NCBI RefSeq assembly: GCF_000151665.1 | Contig: NW_013171838.1 | Location: forward strand, 633,001 to 697,000 | Direction: 5' to 3' | Length of the DNA stretch: 64,000 nucleotides | Source of the DNA: Blastocystis hominis | Taxonomy: Eukaryota; Sar; Bigyra; Opalinata; Blastocystidae | In this document: piece after piece, positions 34,971 through 45,781 of the stretch | Layout of the letters: each line of letters opens with the position of its first letter | Position numbering within the stretch: position 1 is the first letter of the stretch | Notes under the pieces: generated by a model | What the model was told of the DNA's origin: nothing | The model's database searches: none | Seen by the model: only the letters and a program-made list of their open reading frames with translations | Program-made: the position numbers and the translations under genes

Positions 34971-37147
34971 TTACTGCCTTGAAGCCTGAATTTCTTTTTG
35001 AATCGCATCAACACTCTTCACTTCCTGTTGCTTGACAACTCCCCATTTCCTTCCTGTTTCGGTTTGTTTCTTTTCTTTGTTGTTTCCTCTCTTCCCTTTT
35101 CCTCTTCTCCTTCCTTTTGCATTTGTTTTGCCTTGTTCCCTTTCCTTTTCCTTTGTTGCTCCCTTTTCTGTTTCTGTTTCTGCTCCTGCTTCCGGTTCTG
35201 TTTCTTCTTCTTCTTTTTCTTCTTGCTCATCGTCCACCTTCTCTGTTTCTTCCTTCTTCTTTGGTTCAGGCTTCGGCAGCGCTGCATTCACTGCATCCAC
35301 CAAAACATTGTAAACCTCTATCGAAATCGTCTTCTGCACTCCCATTTCGAAGAACGCCACATAAATCGGAACCAAAGTCTCCTTCTGCGCCTCTGCCGTG
35401 GCTCCATCCAACATCTCCGCCAGTCTCCGCTCAATCCCCGCGGCAAACGTCCGCAACGTCTTCAACGCCTCCCGATCGGACGCAATCGCGCGTCGCAGCT
35501 GCACCACGCGCGCCAGCTTCGCTTCTGTGGGCGTTTCTCTCTGCAATTCGGCGGCCAACGCGTCGACTTCGTCCACATTGCGATTTAACCGCGACTGCAG
35601 GAAGGAAACGCACGCCTTCTCGCTCTCGACGTACTGCCACACGCTGCGCAGCCACTCAGCGCGTCGATCGACCGTCGCCTGGGTCGCCTGCTTCGCCTGC
35701 GTCGCTGCCGCCTCGACGATCGCCGCTGCGCGCGTCTGCGTCGCGTCCAGCGCCGCCAAAACCGACCGACAGGCGGTGAAACGCCCGGCGCGGAGAGAAA
35801 CGGCCTGGGCTGTGAGGGAGGAAGAGAAGGGCAACGTGGAGGTCGCTTTGGAGCGACTCGATGGCGCGCTGGGACGTTTGTTCCAGCGAGGAAACCGACG
35901 ATTGCGCCGATTCGAACCGCGAAAGAACCGCGGTGAGCTCCGATTCCGTGCGCTCCAGTTCGCGGCGCAGCGAGTCGCGGCGTGCGGTGAGTTCCGCGAT
36001 TTTTTCTTCGCATGCCGCACATTCCGCGCGTAGCGAAGCGATCGAATTCGACTGCTCGCGCTGCGCTTTGTCCAATTGCTCCGCCAATTCCCGCTGGCGC
36101 GCCTCGATAACCGCGGAATCCGATGGAACTCGAATCGAAGCCGCGAAGTCGATGGGGTGGAAAACGAATTCGAGGGGCTGGGATTCGGTTTGCGATTCGG
36201 AAAGACGCGAAACCAAATCGAATTCTAAAAGAACCGCTTTGTACAGCGAATCGCGTCGAATAAACTGGCTTTTGGGGTCCGTTCCCGCGGTTTTTGCCGC
36301 ATCCTGCTTCGCTTCGTCTAGCTGTCAAATGGTGGAAACGTGGAAACCCAAAAGAGAAAGGGAATTGGCGATTCGGAGCGCGGAGAATTCGTTTGGAACT
36401 CCGCAAACGTTCGATAGAAGTTCTTCGAAGAGGGAAAGACGTTCGCTGCGGGAGAGCGCGAGCGAATCGTCCGCGTGGAAGAGTTTCTCCATCGAATTCG
36501 ATAGAAGGGTGGCGAGTTGCTATGGTAAAATGGGGAAACTGGAGAAACCAGAGGGATGATGTAGATGGCGCGGAAGAAGGAGGCGAGCGTGGAGGAGTTG
36601 AGATTCCAAGCTTTTTGGCTGAGAATGCGGAAGTAAAGCGAGTGGAGAACGGGGGCGGAGAGAAGAGATCGCTGCATGTAATGGGGAAGATGTGAGCAAA
36701 CATCGCTGGGAGATGCTTTGTTGTACCACAATGTTAATTCACTGATCAGAGAAGAGAGATTGGGGAGATCAAGAATGCGAGCCAATTCTTTTTGCGAGGG
36801 AATGCTTTCATCGATAGCAATCTTCGGAGTTTCGACCTGTTTTGCGTCCCTTTCGTTCTACGATCGAAGTGTGACTCATGATCTACCTTTAAATAGCAAA
36901 TGAGTTTGTTCGTAGTAAATTCGATGTCCTCAGTAATTCTCCCCTCATTTCGAAATTTGTCATACGCCATTGACGCTTCCTTGTTCGAAAATCCTGCATC
37001 TACCGCGGCCTTGATTATATTAGAATACTCATCTATCTAAGAGAAACTGAAAAATAAGCTACTATCCGAGAGAGAAGCACCATTGGAAAGTTTACCAGTT
37101 TCCGCTGATTTTGACTTTTTATTCGATTTCTTTTTCGGGCTCATCGA
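34971..37147 (-). CDS. Coiled-coil protein with N-terminal UBA-like region, function unknown
   Basis: Six exons: 37062-37147, 36887-37031, 36549-36857, 36348-36519, 35836-36317, 34971-35804; introns 29-31 bp; 675 aa. Begins MSPKKKSNKKSKSAETG. Residues about 30-75 (IIKAAVDAGFSNKEASMAYD) look like a three-helix UBA-type fold. A mostly helical middle part follows, then coiled coil from about 250 to 420 (EARQRELAEQLDKAQREQ), a conserved-looking segment (VPIYVAFFEMGVQKTISIEV) and a long alternating acidic/basic tail (EEKEEEETEPEAGAETETEK, then KGRRRGKGKRGN). I do not recognise the family. GGTTTGTTG follows the stop. Tandem with the Arf-GEF upstream, 132 bp apart. Confidence 0.62.
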
Positions 37148-37254
37148 AGATTTCTTTTAGCAAAACACTTATTACTATTAAACAAGACTGATTCTATCAC
37201 AGATTACCGCTCGATTTCTGGAATTCCGATAAACGGAGGTCATCGTCCTTATCA

Positions 37255-37262
37255 AACAAACA
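37255..37262 (-). terminator. TGTTTGTT motif of the Arf-GEF gene
   Basis: Exact minus-strand octamer inside a run of AAAC repeats, 17 bp past the TGA at 37280-37282. Confidence 0.55.
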
Positions 37263-37279
37263 AACAAACAACACACAAA

Positions 37280-40200
37280 TCACTGAGTTTCCTTCTTTTC
37301 CTCTTCACTCACATACTGTCTCAACACATTTTCATCAAAACCCTTCAGTAACCCCACCGTTAGGCTCCATAGCTCGGAAGTGAATGCTCCCTCGTCCGTC
37401 TGCTGTTCAATTCTCTCCCAAAGGCATACATCAAATAAGCGGAAATGATTCGCGTGTTGCAAGATTTCCTTCACCGCATGTTCATTATCCGCCTGCAACT
37501 TTTGTCCCGGATAGCTAATTCTCTGTATAAACTGCAAGATCTCCAGCGTCTACATCACAATACCCCTTTATTTCAACCTTCGACCAGATCATCACAAAAT
37601 CATCCAGCACAAGAAGCGATTCGAATCGTAGCTTCACTATTTCCTGCAGAATCGTGATAATATGCGATATAAGCGGATTTTGAGTGACTCGCACCACACG
37701 CGGCTTCTCGGATCCCCCCGTTCTGCCAATTCAATCAATCAAACAATCTCAATACGGCGCAATCCCGATCGCTCGGAGAAGCACATCCTTCAACGTTGGA
37801 AGAATGCTATTCAACACCAGCTCGCCGAACTGCGCAGACGACAGCAGCTGCAGCGACTGGTCGCTCAGAAGCGTCTATTCGTTACACATCTCGTTATGCC
37901 CAACCCAGAACGCGGTCAGCGCGATTTCCGCCGATTCTCCGCTCGCTTTGCGGCATTCTCTACACACCACATCGAGCAGCGGCTTCCAAATGGTCTGCAG
38001 CGAGTTCTGGAAGGTGGCTCCACCCGCGTCGTCCTGCGAGAGGCGCGTTAAAATCTTCCAGCAGTTCTGATTGAGAAGCAGAAGATCCTCCATGAGCTCG
38101 GAGAAGATCGAGGGCGCCACGAAGGGCGATTGGAGAATGGCGTCGATGAGCGAGAGCGTGCTGGGGGGCAGCGTTTTGGCTGTTTCGTTGGAGAACATGA
38201 GGAGAACGCAGCGATAGCAGCGATTGATCGCGTAGGGTTCTTGCAAGCAAGGCACCAACAGCGAGATGAGCGTCTCCCAACAGCCGATAATGGGGATCGC
38301 GAGTCGGTATTGCTCGATCAGGACGGCAATGCCGCTCACGAGGAGCGGAGCGAGCGGCTGGGCGATTTCGGGCGGGAGATGCACGACGGAATCGAGGAGA
38401 GAGAGGAGTTTGTGGATGGGCGGGATGACGTTGTAGTTGATGCAGGTGTAGATGAGATCGAAGACGCACTCGATGATGGTTTTGAGCTCGAGATTGAGGA
38501 GAGTGCAGGACTGAATGGTGCTGGAGAAGAAGGCGAAGATGTCGTCCTTGAGGATGTCGATGCGTTTGATGTTGGCTTTGAGCAGAGCGGAGAGGAGCTC
38601 GATCACGAACACGCGCGTGTGCATGCAGGCAGTGGCGGAAATGAGATGCTCTCCTTCGAGTTTGCATTGCTTCAGCTCTATGAATCAACGAAGTGAAGAG
38701 GAAAAGAGAACGGTAGGGCGACTGAGCGAGTTTGATGGCGGATTTGATGATGATGAGGAGCGTGTTGTTGGACCATTCGACCGAAGAAGAGAGCAGAGCG
38801 TTCAGCTGGCATTTCTCGATGCATTCCAACACCGTTTCGATGCTTTGGATCTCGTGCGGAGTCAATTCGAATTGAATCGGATCGAACGACGATTCGTCGA
38901 AGTCCGAAGAATCAGAATACTCGGAAGACTCATCGAATGCTTCCTTTCCTGTCCATTTTTTGTTTGTTTTGCTTCCTTCACTCTCATCGGTTTCACTTTC
39001 TGTTTCACTTTCTGTTTCACTTTCTGTTTCACTTTCTGTTTCACTTTCTGTTTCGTTCTTTTTCGATGCCGAATTCGAATTCGAGTTCGAGTTCGAGTTC
39101 GATTCATTTCCTCTCATCGGATGATTCGCAGCCATTCTGCGATTCATTTCCGCGATTTCGCCCTCGTTCTTCTCGTCCATGTGATCCAGCATCTCCTGGA
39201 AATCGATCCATAACAGCGGATCGATCGGCATTTTCTGGATCTGCTGCTCGTCCTGCTCGCTCTCTCGACTCCACGTGAGCAGTCGCGAGATCAGTCCCTT
39301 GCGATTCGAGAACTTCTCCTCCATCAATCCGTTCACCATCACCACGAAATTGGCCAGCTCGTTCTCAGAGAGCAGTTTGTATTGATGATTGTTGTACTGA
39401 GCGATCGGGAACAGACCCAGGAAGTACAGATGGCACAACACTTCGATCATTTTCTCCCAGCTCTGCCCCAGCGACCCGCCGAGTTTGCGCGCGATGCCGC
39501 ACAGCGTCACGAGCGAGGCTTGCGAAGAAGGGTTTTCGCCGAGGCGCACGAGGAACTCGATGGGATCGTTGGCGCCCTGCGGATTGACGTACTCCGTCGT
39601 GATGCTGGAGAACTTGGTGAGGAAGTACACGAGCGAGTCGAGAGCGTTCTGCACTGAAAGAGGGGGAAAGAGGATACGGAGAGATTGAAGAACGCGGAGA
39701 TGCGAGCCAGCGTCACGAACACGTCCAGCGAAAACTCCATCAAGCGATGGTCTTCGGTGACTTCGAGAAGCGCGCCGGCGGCGGCGAGCGAAGAAGACCA
39801 CACGATGGAAAAGATGTCTCGGTCGTACATTCCGGCGCTGCAGTGCGCGCAGTGCTCGAAGAACTCGGACGAATGCGCGATGAACTGCTGCTTCTCGGGG
39901 ATGTGCGACTGCCGAATGACGTTCACCCACTGCTCGTTTCGAAGCTGGTCGTTTGTCGCCTGTGGGTGAGGAGGGAAGCGCTCGGATACGATGGAGCTCG
40001 TGAAGATCTGCTCGCTCGCGATGGATTTGTAGATGTCGATCAGGAACTCGTCGGTCAAGTCCTGGCCATGATTCATTTCTCCGTAGTTTTTGTTCAGTTT
40101 GATGAAGTCTTTCAGCTGCATGCGACGCTCCGGCTTCATGTTCGGGTTGTGCAGATCGGTGTTCAGCATGATAATCGAGAAGCAGACGCAGTACGTCACG

Positions 40201-42691
40201 TCCGGGTTGATCAGAATGTCGTGGTCTACAGACTGCTCGTAGGCGTGTCGTGCGAAGGACTACAACTCAAAGAGAAGGAGAGAACGCGACCTCCATGATT
40301 CGATCGATCTGCTGCGCCTCTCCAGGCAGCAAAAAAGTATCTAGGAACATTCGAAGCGCAGTAAGCAGCGTGGTGTTTGTGAAATCGAACGTGTGCACAT
40401 ATTCGTAGAGCGTTTCCTTGTTCTCCTCCTGGTTCTTCCCGAGGTATTCTCCGATCTGCGACTTGCTCAGCCCCGGAGTAAACCGCAAGAAGCGAGCGAT
40501 ATCCGCGGGAGTCGCGGGGTCGGAGATGAGCTGCGCCTCCTGAAGATACTTGATTCCTTCTTTCGCGGACTCGTTAAACACGAGCGCGCCTTCCTGCAGC
40601 GTTCGCTTTTTGACTTTGTCCACCCAGAGCATCTGCGGACTGATGTGGTAGGGGCAGTCCATCGATTCGGCGTCGTCGAGGAAGGGAGATTTCCCGCTCT
40701 CGATCGCCGCTTGCTGCTCTTCGAGCTTGGTGTCGATGCGTCGATGAATGCAGTGAAGTCCGTTGTACATGATGTGCAACGCTTCGTTCGAAGACGGCGA
40801 ATCGGGCGAAGAATCGTCGAGAATCAGCTTCGAGAGCTACGAATCATCGACAGCCAGGGCAGGCAACGAGTTTATAGAGCGTCTCCATCAGATCGCTGCG
40901 CTGCGCGTCGCAGTCGTAATTGACATAGAGATCAACCAAGAAGGACTGGTCATTGCTCAGATCCACCAGCATATCCAGAATGAACTGCAGAAGATAGGGG
41001 TTCTTCGCGTTTCCCTCGAGAACCCAGAACACGACGCGTTCGAAGAACACCTCCAGCTGGAGCTTGAGCTCGACTCGCATGGTGGCTGCGAAGAACGAGA
41101 AGATTCGAATGATCTCCGAAAGGATGTTTGCCGGCACACCGGGACGGAGAGTCAGCATCAGAAGATGCTTGAAGAACTCGTCGGATATGATCAAAAAGAA
41201 GGGCGGCGAAGAAGCGATCACGCCTCCGCAGGACTCCAGCGCCATCCGCATGAGATTGAGGCACAGAAACAGCGTGTTGTTCGATTCGTCTTCGGAAACT
41301 CCCACACCGCGCGCCTACAGTTCAGAGATTTTTGTGCGAGCGACGTTGGGGTTAATTCGCGAAGAAAGGAAGGTGATAATGCGGAGAGCAGCAGCGTCCC
41401 AGTTGGGGATCGCGTTCTCTGAGTGAGAGACAGGCGAAAGGTTCTCGCCGGTGGAGCAAATCGATTCGGAGAGAGGAGAAATCCGGATCTGTCGCAATGA
41501 AACAGAAGGAATCTCCTCCGAGTGCGGCTGCGAGCCAGAAGGAGCCGGGTTTTCGGAGACTTCCTTCGTCTGTGTCTTTTCGGAGGAGTGGCGGAGTGGA
41601 GAGAGAGAGCGAGAGCGAGAGGAGTCAGATAATTCCTTCTGCGATTGGGTCTGGTCCAATGGATCCAGAACCAATCGCACCTGCGGCTTGCCCTCAATTG
41701 TGCTGCTTGCACCGGGAAGTTGGTCTCGATGATCGGGCGCTTGCTCTGCATTTGTATTTGCATCTGCATCCACATCCACGTCCACGTCCACGTCCACATC
41801 TGCATCCGAAGCAGGGGTATCTGCAACGATAGGAAGAGGCTGGCTCAAGCTCATAGGGCTTGGCGTACAGTTCTCTGGTGCAGGTCTAGGAGTGTGGTTT
41901 GGAGAATAAATGGAGTTGGCTCGTGACATTTTGCACTGCATTCCCGCGCGTTTGTGATTTTGGAAGTGCTGCTCGCGAAGGATACTCAGAGAGGAGGAGG
42001 AGGAAAACCGACGGAATATGATGATCGTAATATCGCGAAGAACGTGCTCCGCCACCTTCCGGAGAAGACGAGAATAGCCGACCTAGAGATGAGTGACAAA
42101 CTTCGCCTCCACCTCTTGACTGTTGATAAAGACAGTATCAAATATGTTCCAGATATCGCAATGGCTTAAGATGTTGCCGATAGGAAGAGAAATCATTAAA
42201 CGCAGCAATTCCAGCATATGGACCAGAACAACCTCATCCTGACTACGATCGGTTGCTTCAAAACGGCATTTTGAAACTGCTTCAAGCAATATACTCAGCG
42301 CCTCTTTCACATTCAGAGACCGCTCCGTAATGATTCCAGATTGAAAGAACGTGTCCAGAGCCGTCAAAATGCTTTCAACAATTGGACCAGTAACGTTCGG
42401 ACTCTTCAATACTAGAATCAATGGCTGTAAGAGAAGTAATGCATCAATCGAATCTTTGTCTACCTATCAAAGAACAAGATAAAGCAGCTACCAATCCCAT
42501 TATCTGCAACCTGGTTTAACAAGTTTGCCAGTGACTCTATCAATGAATCTTCCTGGTTTCCTTCCTCATAATACTAGTGTGATCACGATTTTAAAAAAAG
42601 ATACAGAGAAGCTTGTACTATAGCGACTATTCATCCGAAGTCGCGATAATACAGTACGAATCTCTCCAACAATAATATTCCTTGCAGACAT
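37280..42691 (-). CDS. Large Sec7-domain Arf-GEF of the GBF1/GNOM type
   Basis: Activates Arf GTPases on Golgi membranes. Twelve exons: 42605-42691, 42492-42573, 42113-42459, 41346-42082, 40868-41315, 40291-40836, 39678-40259, 38712-39648, 37905-38677, 37756-37874, 37578-37722, 37280-37549 (1690 aa). Starts MSARNIIVGEIRTVLSRLRM like GBF1 (dimerisation domain), with CRFEATDRSQDEVVLVHMLE and LLRKVAEHVL. HUS region: VDLYVNYDCD. Sec7 domain about 620-810: LRFTPGLSKSQIGEYLG with the catalytic Glu near 697, FLLPGEAQQIDRIMESFA, CFSIIMLNTDLHNPN. Then HDS helices (ISATACMHTRVFVIELL). Low-complexity inserts: Asp/Val repeat near 41760-41810, Asn-Ser and Glu-Thr-Glu-Ser repeats near 38990-39100. Divergent from the Sec14-like gene, 193 bp apart. 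Confidence 0.9.
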
Positions 42692-42884
42692 ATCGATATC
42701 ACTGAATCTCTATGAAACACAAAGAAACCAATATAGATGATGCACATCATTTGAAAAATAATTAGTGGAACTTAGGTAGCTAGCTATGAAAGTGTAAGAA
42801 GAGAGAGAGACTGGGGAAAATCAAATCGATAATGTGACGCACCAGTTCTGTACGAATGATTCCATTATTATCCTAAGTAGCCCC

Positions 42885-44274
42885 ATGACAGTCAAAGTAA
42901 TATCCCCAAAGGAGCTAGAAGAGCTTGCACAGAAGGTGGACGCGCTTATACCCCAGGATCTGAAGTTTTTCCGCTTCGGAAATCGTACGGTCCAGATAAA
43001 GCGGTATTTGATCGAAAACGAACTTGATGTGACACAGACAGTTGCTGCTATTAAGAGAACCGCTGCGTGGCGGAAAGCATGGAACGCAGATACAATCATC
43101 GCTTCAGATGTACTCGATATTTGTAAGTACATCAACTTTATTGTTACCGACTCGAACGGGAATGGAATGCTGACTGTTTTTGCAAATTTCGATATTCCCT
43201 CTACAATCCCATTTCCTCCTCTGGAGCGTGTCATTGAGAACGTGATCTTTGCTATGGACCACGTGCTCAAGGATTTGGAAGATCTCCGACAGGAAAAAAA
43301 TATGGATATTCCGATTAAGAACTATGGAAAACTGATGCTGAACGGTGCGGGATTCAATCTTCATTTTGTCAAGAATGCATTCCCCAACTATCCGAAAACG
43401 ATCATGGAGACATTGTTCTGCCACTATCCTTCGTTTTTAAGCTTATCGGATATCTATGTAAGTGATGATCCAAATTACATTCCTCCCGTGAACGATGGAA
43501 TGTACACATTGTATCTTCAAAATGCTCCTTTTTTTTTCAAGGGGTTGTTCACAATTCTACGAAGTTTCCTTCCGGAGCGATGGGCTCGTCAGGTGTGCAT
43601 TAACACCGATATGTACATACCGCAATGTATGGACCGTAGTTTACTACCAATCCAAAACGGAGGGGCAAACGAAATCAACACTTTGCAATGGCTTCAGCAT
43701 GTTGCTGAGGAGGAAGGCTATTCTCTCGACAAGCCGACATGTCATGTAGTATCATCTCGAATCAAGGAACAGTATGGGCAGGGCGTTGAGTACAAAGCGT
43801 GTGAAATGCCAAATTCCTATGCTCGCGCTCGGATGTGGAAGATGACAAACGTGAGAAGTCGTTGGCATCACTATTACTTTGTGCTAACTCACGAAAACAT
43901 TTTGTACTACTTCGCTGATGCTGAGTCCACAAAGATTCTAACGGGGTTTGTTGTTTTTGCGAGTCATCATGAATAGAATATTACTGGAAGGCTGCTCGAT
44001 TGAGAACGACACTTCTGAGAAGGCTGTAGAGAGGGAGGGAGTAGATGCGATCAATGCTGGAAACGCTGTGACGGAGGCTTCCAAGCTGATTGCAGGTAGC
44101 GTTCCAGAAGCTTCGGGAAGTTCGCACCGTTATCATTTTATCTTGAACACGCCATCGCGCCCCTATGTTTTTGCTTGCAACACGTTGGAGCAGAAGGTAG
44201 CATGGATGATCCTTTTAAAGAGAGCGATTATGAATGCAAATAAACAGACCTATGGTTCCTATGTTTATTATTAG
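42885..44274 (+). CDS. CRAL-TRIO (Sec14-like) lipid-binding protein with C-terminal PH domain
   Basis: Probable lipid transfer or sensing protein at membranes. Two exons: 42885-43945 and 43977-44274, intron 31 bp; 452 aa. N-terminal CRAL-TRIO_N helices (RFGNRTVQIKRYLIENELDV, AIKRTAAWRKAW), then the Sec14 lipid-binding fold (GNGMLTVFANFDIPST, IPIKNYGKLMLNGAGFNLH, KNAFPNYPKTIMETLF, FFFKGLFTILRSFLPE). From about residue 330 a PH domain: ARMWKMTNVRSRWHHYYFVL and VFACNTLEQKVAWMILLKRA. The ATG at 42885 follows an in-frame extension without another ATG. Fits the phosphoinositide/Arf theme of this region. Confidence 0.82.
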
Positions 44275-44310
44275 TACACTTTTTTTACACCATTTGATTT
44301 CTTTTTTGTT

Positions 44311-44896
44311 ATGCATTATAATGAATCAGACTCTGATCTCCCTAATGATACTGGATTGACCTCTTCGTTATTGATACCTTATTTTCCTATTCCTGATCAG
44401 GAATGTATTCAATCTGAATGTAGTCCCACGTTGGAAAGTGACCTAGATAATCCAGATCCAAAAGGTACGGCTATGAGGGATTGTTTGACTTCAAGAAATT
44501 GGTAAAGAAAAAGGTTTATTGAAAGTCGCTAGATTACAAGGACAGTTGTGCATCCAAATACAGCAAGGAATTGAATATTTGTTTACTATTGATGTCCAGA
44601 GTAGTTCTTCTCGAGTACAAAATATAATTAGACATCGGAAGCGAGCGTCCAAACAAGAAAGAATGTTTCTGCTCAAGACTTACTCACTATTGCAACCGAG
44701 AAAGGCTATTGAAGTAGCAGACATTATAAGTAAACTCTATAGTGGTGAGAATCGAGAGATATTAAATCTTCTTCACAAGAAAGACAAAGAGTGGCAACTT
44801 CCCTCTACTCCTTTCTATACAGACAAGAAGAATATCTATCAGTTTATTTACAACAATTGTGTTAGAGAGAGTAAGAAAAAATCGAAAAAGCACTAA
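44311..44896 (+). CDS. Novel protein A of a tandem paralogous pair (184 aa)
   Basis: Two exons, 44311-44464 and 44496-44896, joined through a 31-bp GT-AG intron; 555 nt. The N-terminus is acidic and Ser/Pro-rich. The C-terminal domain has RKRASKQERMFLLKTYSL and ends IYQFIYNNCVRESKKK. The protein encoded 189 bp downstream shares the same two landmarks (SKQE...F and IYxxxYNNCxR) at similar spacing, so the two are paralogues. No family recognised; the basic C-terminus and a nucleic-acid or nuclear role are guesses only. AT-rich, unlike the flanking conserved genes. A TTTGTTTGTA sequence lies about 40 bp past the stop. Confidence 0.55.
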
Positions 44897-45085
44897 CCTG
44901 AAGTTATGGTGTGTCGATTCCGTATTTTAGTGTGTATTCTTTGTTTGTACTAAGTACTCGTAACAATAAGAATGATAAGAAAAATAGGAATCTTGAAGAG
45001 ACTGATCCACAGAAACAGAATTGCAAAAATAAACGGACCGGCAGTTTCATTGTTTGATCTCTGTTATTTTTCATTATTTTCTTAA

Positions 45086-45747
45086 ATGAGTACATGCAAT
45101 TTAACAGGCAACAATGATAGTAAGGACGCGCCCGACCCAAATGTAACAAATGAACCTTCTCCAGAAAGAGGAAGTGTCGAGGGTATTTTTACATAAATAG
45201 TTGAAACACAGGATATACGAATGTCGAAAGTTTGAATGATGTGAAAGATACAATTGGTAATGTATTTCAAGTCGATAATTATGGCTGCGGAGACTATATT
45301 TGGGATTCCATTGACTATCCGCCGATTATATTCATAGAACCAGATCAACAGCCCGACCACTATCATTTTGATAAAGAGACCGGAATTGTAACTATCCACG
45401 CAGATTATGAAATAAAAGAAGTTCGAGTATTTATAAATGGAAACGAAAAACGGTTTCAACAAGTACTAGCCGAACAAGGAGCCGCTGTTACGAATAAACC
45501 GAAACGCTGTATAGAACATATTAAGACGAAAAATCGAAGCAAAAGACGTACTCCTAGTAAACAAGAAAAGAGTTTTTATAAGAAATATGGAGAGCGTTTC
45601 CGTAAAGGGAATACGAGTTGTCGAAACGAGATTCTGAATGAAATATTGGACTACCAAAAAAGCCATCCTGATTCGGATTGGAGAATTACTGATAGAAATG
45701 GAATCTATAATTGTCTGTATAATAACTGTGCGCGTCCGAAACAATGA
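45086..45747 (+). CDS. Novel protein B of a tandem paralogous pair (210 aa)
   Basis: Two exons, 45086-45182 and 45212-45747, with a 29-bp intron; 633 nt. Starts MSTCNLTGNNDSKDAPDP; acidic aromatic middle (DYIWDSIDYPPIIFIEPDQ), then a basic domain RRTPSKQEKSFYKKYGERF and the end GIYNCLYNNCARPKQ, matching protein A. A short basic motif (IKTKNRSKRR) sits before the shared domain. Function unknown. Its stop codon lies 34 bp from the presumed cleavage point of the convergent glycogen phosphorylase gene; a CGTTTGTT sequence at 45758-45765 is its likely 3' signal. Confidence 0.58.
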
Positions 45748-45771
45748 GCATTCCAATCGTTTGTTGGTAGA

Positions 45772-45779
45772 AACAAACA
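45772..45779 (-). terminator. TGTTTGTT motif of the glycogen phosphorylase gene
   Basis: Exact minus-strand octamer. It starts after four bases (45780-45783) beyond T45784, the base that would become the U of a poly(A)-completed UAA. It faces the plus-strand motif at 45758-45765. Confidence 0.65.
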
Positions 45780-45781
45780 AG

